Position numbers and translations under genes: made by a program. The notes under the pieces were generated by a model. That model saw only the letters and a list, made by a program, of their open reading frames with translations, did no database searches and was not told the origin of the DNA. 64,000 nucleotides of DNA from Tunicatimonas sp964551335. GTDB lineage: Bacteria > Bacteroidota > Bacteroidia > Cytophagales > Cyclobacteriaceae. Position 1 is the first letter of the stretch, and every line of letters begins with the position of its first letter. The stretch is taken from assembly GCA_964551335.1 (NCBI GenBank), contig CAZKCO010000003.1, forward strand, positions 1 through 64,000, given 5' to 3'. This document shows positions 45,054 to 53,450 of this stretch, piece after piece.

Positions 45054-46148
45054 CTAGCACAAATCAGCTAATGCCAAACATAGCTTTTGTATATCCTGGT
45101 CGCTATTATAGAAATGGGGGCTGATGCGTAGCCCGCGAGGGCGGGTAGAAGTAATGATATTTTGCGCTTTAAGCTGACTTTCAGCTTCCGCCGGAGCGTC
45201 AACCACGACAATGCTCGAACTAAATTCATCGTCGTAACTGGAAACCAGTTTTATTTTTCTGGGCAGGTTCGCTCGCAGTTGCAGGCGCAGTTGAACCACT
45301 TTTTTGAAAATAGTGTCAATGCCTATTTCTTGTATCTCGCCCAACGCATGCTGCAGAGCAAACAAGCTGAAAAAATCATGATGTCCCGCCTCTAAGGTAT
45401 CGGGGGTGAATGGCAGACGATCGATTTCCTGAAAAGACACTTCGCTACCTACCGAGCCAAAGCCCAATACTTTCGGATGTAATTCTGCGTGCATTTCCTG
45501 GCGAATGTACAATAGTCCGTTGCCTAGCCCGGCGGTAAGCCATTTGTAGCCGCTACCAATGAGTATATCTACGGGCGTTTCCTGCAAATTAATAGGAATA
45601 ACTCCTAACGATTGGGTGGCATCAACCACCAATTTAATGTTATACTCCTGGCGAATACGACTGAGGGCCGCCAAGGGAAGACGAAAGCCACTACTATACT
45701 GCACATGACTTACCGCTACTACCTCAATATTATGCTTACGAACACTGTTTTCAATAGCTTCCAGCGGAATCCGTCCATCAGGCAAAGCAGTTACCGTAAA
45801 CACTTCAAAACCCAGCAGGTGCCAGGGTAGCAGTAGCGATGGATAATCGTCGGCTACCACCAGCACCCGGCGATAGTCTTGCAGCAACTGGGCAACCTGA
45901 TAAATACCGGAAGTAAAATTATTAATCAGGGCTACTTCCGAGGCTGAAGCTCCAATAAACTCTGCTCCTGCTTGGCGAATGGCATTAAGTTCATTGAACC
46001 AGGCATCCCGACCAACGCTGCCCCGCTGAGCGTACTGCTGCACAGCCTGCTGAATTACCTCTTGCGTTTCGGTAGAAAGCAGGCCACAGGCTGCCGTGTT
46101 TAGATAGGTATAGTTTTGAAGAGCAGGGTATTTTTCCGGGTAGTTCAT
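45054..46148 (-). CDS. class V aminotransferase (cysteine-desulfurase-like)
   Basis: A 364-residue PLP enzyme of the class V fold. The PLP lysine is in GSGYKWLTAG (near residue 203), with DATQSLG before it holding the cofactor aspartate. The N-terminus YTYLNTAACG lacks the usual active-site cysteine loop seen in IscS/SufS, so cysteine desulfurase activity is not assured. It overlaps the MscS gene by 4 bp, the last cistron of the 95 aa/1026 aa/MscS operon. Confidence 0.85.
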   Translation of the reverse strand: MNYPEKYPALQNYTYLNTAACGLLSTETQEVIQQAVQQYAQRGSVGRDAWFNELNAIRQAGAEFIGASASEVALINNFTSGIYQVAQLLQDYRRVLVVADDYPSLLLPWHLLGFEVFTVTALPDGRIPLEAIENSVRKHNIEVVAVSHVQYSSGFRLPLAALSRIRQEYNIKLVVDATQSLGVIPINLQETPVDILIGSGYKWLTAGLGNGLLYIRQEMHAELHPKVLGFGSVGSEVSFQEIDRLPFTPDTLEAGHHDFFSLFALQHALGEIQEIGIDTIFKKVVQLRLQLRANLPRKIKLVSSYDDEFSSSIVVVDAPAEAESQLKAQNIITSTRPRGLRISPHFYNSDQDIQKLCLALADLC

Positions 46149-47122
46149 TCGTAATCTTCAGCAGTAATAATTTGTTCGTAAAGCAACTCGCGCATAACTA
46201 CCTCGGTGAGTTCGCTCTTGAAAATAAATTCGTAGCGGATATCCATAACGTAGGCCTTCAGTCGCATTTTGAGGTAAGATCGCCGTTCTTTCACTTCGTT
46301 AAAGAACAGCACGTTGATCGGTTTATTCAGAAAAATGTAGCGAGAGGTTTGAGCCGCTTCGGTAGCAATGTGTCGCACTCGTTCCGTATCAATATTAATA
46401 GGCAAGAAAATCTCGGCTACAACCTGGCAGTTGGGTTCGCCCGCGTTGCTGTTGGATACTGCCCTGTTCATTAGCTCTCCGTTGGGGATAGAAACCAATG
46501 AATCGTCAGGAGTAACAATACGGGTAGAACGAAGTCCTATTTCCACCACTTCACCGTAGAACGAGTCAATCTCAATTTTATCACCCATCTTAAAGGGTTG
46601 ATCCAGCAAAATAACAATCCCTCCGAAGATATTTTTCAGAATATCCTGAGAAGCAAAGCCTACCGCCACCGCTATAGATGCCGTAAAGGCCAGTACGGTT
46701 TCTACCGGTGGCCGAATAATTCCGGCAATGATGATGTAGATAATGATGATCCAACCGACAATCCGGACTACCGGCACAAACCCTTTTACCGTAATTCTTC
46801 GCTCGGTAGTACTACGTTCAGCTAATAACCCTAGTAAACGGGTTAGAAACCGAATGACAAAGTAACCCAGAACGGCTATGATAATACTCCAGATGATTTT
46901 AGCCAGCGAGATACGGAACGGAGGTTTATCCAACCCAACCTCTTCAATCAGAGATTCATCTTGGGTTTTGGTCACTGTATCGGCTGAGGCAGTAGCCAGA
47001 GAATCCTGGAGCTGTACCACCACGGTAATTGTATCCCGGGCAGAGTCTACCGGTACGGAAACTGATTGTCCGGCAGCCGTGAGGGTCGCAACCAAACAAA
47101 TGAATAGCAGAAAACTACGCAT
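46145..47122 (-). CDS. MscS-family mechanosensitive channel
   Basis: A 325-residue small-conductance channel. After a signal peptide (about residues 1-19) and a linker with DESLIEE, three membrane segments follow, the last being the pore helix (AFTASIAVAVGFASQDILKN), then the MscS beta domain with IDSFYGEVVEIGLRSTRIVTPD. Members open on membrane tension during osmotic downshock. It shares one base with the 1026-residue gene before it and 4 bp with the aminotransferase after it. Confidence 0.93.
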   Translation of the reverse strand: MRSFLLFICLVATLTAAGQSVSVPVDSARDTITVVVQLQDSLATASADTVTKTQDESLIEEVGLDKPPFRISLAKIIWSIIIAVLGYFVIRFLTRLLGLLAERSTTERRITVKGFVPVVRIVGWIIIIYIIIAGIIRPPVETVLAFTASIAVAVGFASQDILKNIFGGIVILLDQPFKMGDKIEIDSFYGEVVEIGLRSTRIVTPDDSLVSIPNGELMNRAVSNSNAGEPNCQVVAEIFLPINIDTERVRHIATEAAQTSRYIFLNKPINVLFFNEVKERRSYLKMRLKAYVMDIRYEFIFKSELTEVVMRELLYEQIITAEDYE

Positions 47123-50100
47123 CAGTGCACAAAATTACGGGTTTGAAGTATGGCCACTACCTGCTGGTAAAGCAGTGGATGAATGCGGTAAACATTTTCC
47201 TGTTTAATTAAAAGCCCATCGTCTAGCATTTGTATAAGTTGAAGATTACTCGTTGGTAACTCTTCTCCTTCTACTTTTTTCCGCCCGGCCAACTCTTGAA
47301 ACTGATCGGCCGTGAGCCCATCGTGCAGCAGCAACGCATGTAGAATTGCCATTTGCGGAACCGATAGTGACTTGAGAAATGAGTAGTCTAGCGACTTGAG
47401 GCTACCAATAGTAATTTCGCTTTCAGACACCTCTTGGGCCGAACGCAACCAGTACAATAGTGCAATGGCGAAATTACCCTGCGTAATCCGGCTTAAATCT
47501 TCAAAGTATTCCTTCTTCAGGTAGGCTTGCTTCTCTTCATCGCTAAGTTTATTGAATTTCTTATCGCCGCTACTGGCCGGATCAGAAGCGTAACGTACAT
47601 CATAACCACTTACTCGGTGGCGCTTCAGAATAATTTCCTGTACCGTTTCGGCCGAAGCCGGAGGTAGTTGCACGGTATACTCAAAATGATTGGAAACCTG
47701 CATGGTTTTATCCAGGTACTTCCAGGAAAACTGCGTGCAGGAAGTTAGCCAGAAGACCTGCTGATGGGTGCGGGAGACCAATTCCAGTAGCCACCGAAGG
47801 CAGGTAAATCCCCCTACTTTTCTCAGGTAAAAGTGCTCTAAGTGTTCCAGCACAAAAATATGCCTTGTTTCGGTCTCACAGAGGTAAGTAACAATGTTCT
47901 CTAAACTATGGAAGGGGGTTTCAGGCGAAAGTTGTTCTTCAAAATAATTCAGAAACTGGGCTTCCGTATAAATCTGCCGATCAGTATTGGCTAGTGTTAC
48001 TGTATAATCTTTCAGTTCGGTCCGGGGCACTTCTTCCAGAAAGAACCGAATCAGCGTAGTGAGGCCACAACCTTTTTGCCCAACTAACACTGTGCTGGCG
48101 TAGCGGCCGTGTTTCCAGTTTTCAAAGGCCTTTTGCAATTGAGTCATGGCTTCCGGACGCTCCTGATAAAATATTGACTCCTTTAGCGGAGCTACGCTAA
48201 ACAGCCGCTGGTAAACGTAAGGTAAACGATTGATAGCAGCTTCGGTTTCGGCCAAAAAGTCAGAGATTTCGGTAGTTACCTCCGCTCCGGCTTCCAGGCC
48301 AATTTGCTTCTGATAGAATCCAATCTGATGCGTGGCTTCACGATACGCCTGAGTGGTATGACGCACCAAGCGGGGCAGGGCCAGACGAGCGTAACGGAAG
48401 GTTTTTCGTCGAAACGCTTTCGTCTCTTCAGTAGCCTTGGCTCGCGCTAACCGAAATTTCAGTTCTAATGCGTAGTGATTATCAGTGAGCTCGACCAGTT
48501 GCTGGGCAAACGTCCGGATCGCATCCTGTAACTCACCTTCCTGTTGTTGTAGCAGGGCTTGCAGTTGCTGGTGTAGCCGCTCGGCATTGGTCAGCGCGCG
48601 CTTAAGCCCCTCGAGGGCAACCTGCTGAGGATCTTCGGCGGTAGCCGACTCCTGACCGTAAACGGAAATAGCTGAATCCAGGCTGAAGTAGGAGATTTGA
48701 CCGATCTCCTGTACTAATTTCTGAACCTCATTTACTTTCGGGCGAGTCTGCTGCTGAATCACCGCCAGCGATGCCACGAACTGAGGCAACATTTCGTGCT
48801 CCGCCAGTTGCTGGGGCGAAACGTAGGAAATATCCGAGGGCTTAAGGGGCTGATCGTACTTATCGCTGGCTACTAAGCCCCGGTGATCAGCTATCTGGTT
48901 TACAATAGCTTCGCTTGCCTCCCTGAACTGGGTTATTGAAAGGCCAAACCCTTGCTCATGAATGGCCGAACTGATCACCGGAATACTTTCATTAATCAAC
49001 TGCTGGTCAATTGCTTTTCGTTCCTGCCGCAACACGGGTTTTAGCTCCTCCAGAGGACAATCATCAACCCGATTTAGCGACTCTTGGATCAGCGCTGACA
49101 TCTGGTCGGTTTGGGTAAAGATGCGCTCGTGCAGTCCGTTACGCTGTTCTTCGCTCCACTGGAAATAGGTCAGCCAAAGAGTATCGTTCACCATATTCAA
49201 CTCCTGATCCAGCCGCCAGTCATCGTACAGGGCAAATAGGTTGGTACTCCAGCCTAAAGACTTTCTTTGAAAAGTAGTCCGGTAGTGGTCAGCGAGTTGT
49301 TGCAGTCGAGTCGCTCCAAACCGAGAAGCCGGTCGCTCCAGCGTTCCGGCTCGTTCGTAGTCTTGCTCAAAAAGTTTTTTTTGCTGAGAAAAAATATCAG
49401 ATATAGCCTGAGCCAGTCCTTCCCTGTGCTCTTGCAAACGCTGTTCTGCTTCTACAAACTTAGCCTCGTAAGCTGCCCATTCTTCTAGTGCCTGACTATC
49501 TTCACTTTCGCTATGAAGCTGCTGGTGAACCGCCTGGTATAAATGAGCTTGGATTTCCCATACAGATTTAGAACTTTTAGCTACCAGACGATAGGTTTCT
49601 TCCATCAGCGGTAGCAAGGACTGCACAATATTCTCCTGATAGTAGTATTGTGCTAACCCCTGTAAAGGCACACTATACTCCCACACGCTAAGCGGCTTTT
49701 CTTCTTGTTTTCGCCAACGACGAATTTTATTTCCCGCTCGGCCCGGCCAGTGAGACATTCGCCGGGTTTGTTTCTTACCATATTTAATCAACTTAATTTT
49801 CCACGGGTCAGATGACTGACTCACAAACCGCTCTTCCGGTTGAGGCCGACGTTCACCTGGCGGAATCTCCTGAAGAAAATCCTCTAAGGCAGGTTGATAA
49901 TCCGGAAACAACGTATCGAAGGTGGAACCTTCTGGCTGGGAGTAGCGCTCCTCCAACATGTGCAACAACCTTTGTGAGTAGGGTTTGCACACCGCAGCCT
50001 TATTAGCCGGCGAGATAGCCTCGGTATATTCCTGGTAAAATTGCGCCGAAACCGCTTTGGCACGTTGCACAAAGTCGATTTCTTCGGCTAACCAGCGTTT

Positions 50101-50202
50101 TAAGGGCGTTCGTAGCCGAATCCTTCCCAATTTAGCTGCCGCCTGATGGATGTCAGTGGGAGATATAGTAGTTATAGACTTTGAAAGTGTGGATATTTCC
50201 AC
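47122..50202 (-). CDS. large NTPase-like protein with altered P-loop
   Basis: A 1026-residue protein of no recognised family. The first 650 residues are helical and charged, with basic patches near 135-175 and several coiled-coil stretches. An AAA+/STAND-like module begins near 690. Its P-loop reads GQKGCGLTT (from G708), where Leu714 stands at the lysine of GxxxxGK(S/T). A Walker-B-like FVLEHLEHF is near 784-791 and a sensor-like FWLTSC follows. The C-terminus (about 940-1020) looks like a winged helix. No membrane segment is visible. It overlaps both neighbours by one base, so it is tightly linked to MscS. Confidence 0.75.
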   Translation of the reverse strand: MEISTLSKSITTISPTDIHQAAAKLGRIRLRTPLKRWLAEEIDFVQRAKAVSAQFYQEYTEAISPANKAAVCKPYSQRLLHMLEERYSQPEGSTFDTLFPDYQPALEDFLQEIPPGERRPQPEERFVSQSSDPWKIKLIKYGKKQTRRMSHWPGRAGNKIRRWRKQEEKPLSVWEYSVPLQGLAQYYYQENIVQSLLPLMEETYRLVAKSSKSVWEIQAHLYQAVHQQLHSESEDSQALEEWAAYEAKFVEAEQRLQEHREGLAQAISDIFSQQKKLFEQDYERAGTLERPASRFGATRLQQLADHYRTTFQRKSLGWSTNLFALYDDWRLDQELNMVNDTLWLTYFQWSEEQRNGLHERIFTQTDQMSALIQESLNRVDDCPLEELKPVLRQERKAIDQQLINESIPVISSAIHEQGFGLSITQFREASEAIVNQIADHRGLVASDKYDQPLKPSDISYVSPQQLAEHEMLPQFVASLAVIQQQTRPKVNEVQKLVQEIGQISYFSLDSAISVYGQESATAEDPQQVALEGLKRALTNAERLHQQLQALLQQQEGELQDAIRTFAQQLVELTDNHYALELKFRLARAKATEETKAFRRKTFRYARLALPRLVRHTTQAYREATHQIGFYQKQIGLEAGAEVTTEISDFLAETEAAINRLPYVYQRLFSVAPLKESIFYQERPEAMTQLQKAFENWKHGRYASTVLVGQKGCGLTTLIRFFLEEVPRTELKDYTVTLANTDRQIYTEAQFLNYFEEQLSPETPFHSLENIVTYLCETETRHIFVLEHLEHFYLRKVGGFTCLRWLLELVSRTHQQVFWLTSCTQFSWKYLDKTMQVSNHFEYTVQLPPASAETVQEIILKRHRVSGYDVRYASDPASSGDKKFNKLSDEEKQAYLKKEYFEDLSRITQGNFAIALLYWLRSAQEVSESEITIGSLKSLDYSFLKSLSVPQMAILHALLLHDGLTADQFQELAGRKKVEGEELPTSNLQLIQMLDDGLLIKQENVYRIHPLLYQQVVAILQTRNFVH

Positions 50203-50489
50203 TATTTAAAGTGATAAGACGCTTTTTTTAACGCTTCGCGCATTGCTTCAGTAGCCTTTTCTACTCCTTGCCGGATATCATAAAAAGCTGCGGTACCGGA
50301 GTGCTTGGCATCCTCCAAGGTTTTGTAAAACTTGGAATCTTTGCTCTTCAGATCAGTCATCTCTCCATCTAGTTTTTCTTCCAGTTCAACGCGCAGTTTT
50401 TTGGCCTGATCTTCCAGTTCTTTAATTTTTTCGTAGATGTCACCCAGTGCTTCCCGGGCTTTGGTTTCGAAGTTGTTGGGTTGTGTCAT
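50202..50489 (-). CDS. small helical protein heading the NTPase/MscS operon
   Basis: A 95-residue, Glu/Lys-rich protein predicted to be nearly all helix with a coiled coil (IKELEDQAKKLRVELEEK). No known family. It shares one base with the NTPase-like gene after it, so the two probably act together. Its start follows a plausible TTG-N20-TAATATTTG promoter. Confidence 0.65.
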   Translation of the reverse strand: MTQPNNFETKAREALGDIYEKIKELEDQAKKLRVELEEKLDGEMTDLKSKDSKFYKTLEDAKHSGTAAFYDIRQGVEKATEAMREALKKASYHFK

Positions 50490-50511
50490 GTTCGTGTGGA
50501 TTTATGTCCCT

Positions 50512-50543
50512 CAAATATTACTAAATTTTCATTGATTTCTCAA
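50512..50543 (-). promoter_or_regulatory. candidate promoter of the NTPase/MscS operon
   Basis: On the minus strand TTG (50541-50543) is followed after 20 bases by TAATATTTG (50520-50512), near the Bacteroidota consensus TTG/TAnnTTTG. The start codon is 22 bases further. Confidence 0.35.
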
Positions 50544-50674
50544 TGACTTGGATATACGAATCTTTGATAAAGAAAGTTGAGCACTGATTCGGTAGTTTAG
50601 GAGCTGAGCTACTAGTTCTTGAACTCTCTTCTTTATAGTCTTTCACCCAGATCCCCCAAATTCAACCTCCTCTT

Positions 50675-51301
50675 CTAAAACAACCGGAAATTACTGATAT
50701 CCTCCACAAAGCGGATCACCACCTGAGGGTCAAGCACAATAGTGAAGGCTACGCCAAACAGAGCGCCCCATAAGTGCGCGTCGTGGTTGATACGATCGCG
50801 GGTTTGTTTGGAACGTTGGAAGGAATAAATAAGAAACAAAGCTCCGAGGATGAATCCCGGAATGGGTATCAGCGCGAAAATGTAGAGATTGTTGGTGGGG
50901 TCGTATAGAATAGAACTAAATAATACGGCTGCCACCCCCCCTGAAGCTCCCAACGAATTATAGTTCGGCTGATTTTTGTGCTTCATATAGGTACTAAAGT
51001 CAGCTACCACAATTGCGATCAGATACATAGCTACGTACAGTACCCAGCCCAGATCGCCAAAAATATAGCCATACACCTGCTCAATCATGCTGCCGAAGAA
51101 GTAGAGCGTAAACATATTGAAAAACAGGTGAATATAATCTTGGTGTATAAAACCAGAAGTGATAAAGCGGTAGTATTCTCGGCGGTTGCGCACAGCGTAA
51201 GGATTAAACATCCAACGTTGCAATAGTTCAGGCCGATTCCAGGCATATAGACTTATTGCCACTGTAATAATAATGAGTATAACGGTAATAGAAAGATTCA
51301 T
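50675..51301 (-). CDS. rhomboid-family intramembrane serine protease
   Basis: A 208-residue protein with about six membrane segments. The catalytic serine is Ser120 in GASGG and the catalytic histidine is His176 in DAHLWG. The HLFFN segment (His58, Asn62) fits the oxyanion region. It cleaves membrane-spanning substrates inside the inner membrane; substrates are unknown. Confidence 0.92.
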   Translation of the reverse strand: MNLSITVILIIITVAISLYAWNRPELLQRWMFNPYAVRNRREYYRFITSGFIHQDYIHLFFNMFTLYFFGSMIEQVYGYIFGDLGWVLYVAMYLIAIVVADFSTYMKHKNQPNYNSLGASGGVAAVLFSSILYDPTNNLYIFALIPIPGFILGALFLIYSFQRSKQTRDRINHDAHLWGALFGVAFTIVLDPQVVIRFVEDISNFRLF

Positions 51302-51342
51302 GAATTTTGTATACGAAAGCCAGGTGGTTTTGGATATTGAAT

Positions 51343-51398
51343 ATTAGTCCACAGTCTTTTGTCTGCTTCCAACAGCGCGGCGGCCGCTATCCACTATT
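51343..51398. repeat. intergenic repeat with GCGGCGGCCGC core (copy B)
   Basis: ATTAGTCCACAGTC, then GCGGCGGCCGC (51377-51387), then TATCCACTAT. The core is shared in full with 61679-61689 and partly with 14265-14273. Confidence 0.5.
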
Positions 51399-51404
51399 AT
51401 TGTA

Positions 51405-52388
51405 TTATTTCTCTCTTCGCATGAGTTGTTGGGTAAAATTTCGTAGGGCGGCTTTGCGCTCATCGGCTACCGATAACTGTTCCAGGGCTTGAAAGCCTTG
51501 TTCGAAATAGGTATTCATCTTTTCTTGGGTCTGCTGCGATATCTGTAATTTCTCGTACACTTCCTTCACCGCCTGCACTTTTTTCTCGTGAGTGAAGTCG
51601 GTTTGCGCCAGCCAATATTGTAAGGTATCCGCTTCGGCCCCTTCGGCCTGCTCCAGGGCTTTAATCAGCAGAAAGGTTTTTTTATTGGCAATAATGTCCC
51701 CTCCTACCTGCTTACCAAATTTCCCCTGGTCGGCGTACACATCCAGCCAATCGTCCATTAGTTGAAAGCCTACCCCCACCTTTTCACCGAACTCGTAAAG
51801 TTGCTCCTGACTGGTTTCGTCAGTATCAGCCAGCATGCCGCCTAGTTTCAAACTAAATCCCAGCAGCACTGCTGTCTTCTGCCGGATCATGGCCAGGTAC
51901 TCATCTTCACTTACTTTGGCCTCTGATTCGAAGTTCATGTCCCACTGTTGCCCTTCGCATACCTCGGCAGCGCACTGATTAAAAGCCTTGATCACGGCAG
52001 CTAACTGACCGGAAGGCACTTCCAGTAGCATTTCGTAGGCCCGCACCAGCATTACGTCCCCGGAGAGAATAGCAATATTCGGATTCCACTCAATATGCAC
52101 GGTAGGTTTTCCCCGGCGGAGCGGCGCCCTATCCATAATATCATCGTGCATGAGCGTAAAGTTATGAAACACCTCTACGGCTAACGCCGGAGTCAGCACG
52201 GATTTATCCAGTTCATCATCGCGAAAAAGCCGATAGGCCAACAGTACCAGCAGCGGTCGCAACCGCTTACCGCCCAGTGACAGAATGTAGCGAATAGGTT
52301 CGTACAATTCGTTAGGCTGCTGACCAAAAGAGTAATTTTTTAGCTCCAGGTTGATCTGCTCCCGGTAGTCACTAACTGAGGCTTGCAT
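51405..52388 (-). CDS. polyprenyl (geranylgeranyl/farnesyl-type) diphosphate synthase
   Basis: A trans-isoprenyl diphosphate synthase of 327 residues that builds C15-C20 or longer prenyl chains from IPP. The first Asp-rich motif is DDIMD (82-86), followed by RRGKPTVH, and the second is DDWLDVYAD. GGKRLRP (39-45) binds IPP. The ATG at 52388 is preferred because it fits the family start (an upstream ATG would add 16 non-family residues). Product chain length cannot be read with confidence. Confidence 0.9.
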   Translation of the reverse strand: MQASVSDYREQINLELKNYSFGQQPNELYEPIRYILSLGGKRLRPLLVLLAYRLFRDDELDKSVLTPALAVEVFHNFTLMHDDIMDRAPLRRGKPTVHIEWNPNIAILSGDVMLVRAYEMLLEVPSGQLAAVIKAFNQCAAEVCEGQQWDMNFESEAKVSEDEYLAMIRQKTAVLLGFSLKLGGMLADTDETSQEQLYEFGEKVGVGFQLMDDWLDVYADQGKFGKQVGGDIIANKKTFLLIKALEQAEGAEADTLQYWLAQTDFTHEKKVQAVKEVYEKLQISQQTQEKMNTYFEQGFQALEQLSVADERKAALRNFTQQLMRREK

Positions 52389-52565
52389 AATTATTTTCAG
52401 CGGTTGAGAATCGTGGCTAGCGGTAAAGGTAACCATGCACCTCGGTTATCAATGCCTCCTAAAAATTTTTTTTCAATTTCTGGTGACAATTGTTTACCTG
52501 CTTTGAACTAAATGGTATAAAGCAGCACATTATTTCTTGAAAAAAACCAAACTACCCTTAGTATT

Positions 52566-53450
52566 ATGAGACTTAGCTATTCAATTTTCTCATTTTGCCT
52601 GCTTATTCTAGTTACTAGCGCATGTCAGGAAGAAAACTACTCTAAAACCCGCTACCAAAATCAGCGGATTTCGCCAAAAAACCCCTTTTTGGATAAAAAC
52701 CAAAAGATATCTCTCTTGGAATCAGGGCAGATTAATGATCACGTTAGCTTTATTCGCCCTCGTTTTCCTCGCCCTCGCCCCTGCCCGGTTTTAGCCGGTT
52801 GCCAACTTCCCCGACCGGAGTTCTTCTTTTCGGTAGCAGAAGGGAAAATTCATGAGGTAGCTGTGAAGCTCTACACTACGAATGGTAAACTGTATGCCGC
52901 ATCCGGGGAAGAATACGGCGGAGAGGTTACTTACCAGAAATCGGGGGCTATGGCTTCACTAGCGGTTCTTGATGACCAGGCTGAATCAGATCAGCTAGCT
53001 CTTGGGGTTGAGATTACTTACGAAATTGGTGGTAAGGTTATATCCGAAGAATATTTCGATAAGGACTCTCCGATCAATCTGGACGACTACACTGACACCG
53101 GTCAAGTGATGTTCCTCTTTCCCCGCTTCCCTCGTCCTCGCCCTTGTCCGAGACTAGCCGGTTGCCAGATTCCTGCCCCTGAGTTGCACGTAATTGTACC
53201 TGACGGAGTGGTATTAGAAGTAGCTGCTCAGCTTTATACCGATGGTGGCGAATTATACGCTTGCTCTAATGAAGAATGTGAAGGTTCGGTGATTTACGAG
53301 GCAGAAGAGGCTTTGGCTACACTTAACGTAGTGAATCCGGAAATAGAAACAAAAAGTCTTAACTTAGTCCTTCAGATCACCTATGAGATTGACGGAGAGA
53401 TTATTTCGGAAGAGATTTATGACGAGAACGTACCGATTGATATGGACTAA
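52566..53450 (+). CDS. lipoprotein with a duplicated Arg/Pro/Cys motif
   Basis: A 294-residue protein with a lipobox LVTSAC (lipidated Cys20). It is composed of two related units, about 63-179 and 183-294. Each opens with RFPRPRPCPxLAGCQ, which holds two cysteines, and continues with a beta-rich stretch (KLYTTNGKLYA / QLYTDGGELYA, then ITYEI-G--ISEE). The duplicate lengths and motifs indicate an internal duplication. I know no family for it. It is probably anchored in the inner face of the outer membrane or exposed on the surface. Its 3' end overlaps the CHAT-protease start by 32 bp, so the two are coupled. Confidence 0.8.
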   Translation: MRLSYSIFSFCLLILVTSACQEENYSKTRYQNQRISPKNPFLDKNQKISLLESGQINDHVSFIRPRFPRPRPCPVLAGCQLPRPEFFFSVAEGKIHEVAVKLYTTNGKLYAASGEEYGGEVTYQKSGAMASLAVLDDQAESDQLALGVEITYEIGGKVISEEYFDKDSPINLDDYTDTGQVMFLFPRFPRPRPCPRLAGCQIPAPELHVIVPDGVVLEVAAQLYTDGGELYACSNEECEGSVIYEAEEALATLNVVNPEIETKSLNLVLQITYEIDGEIISEEIYDENVPIDMD

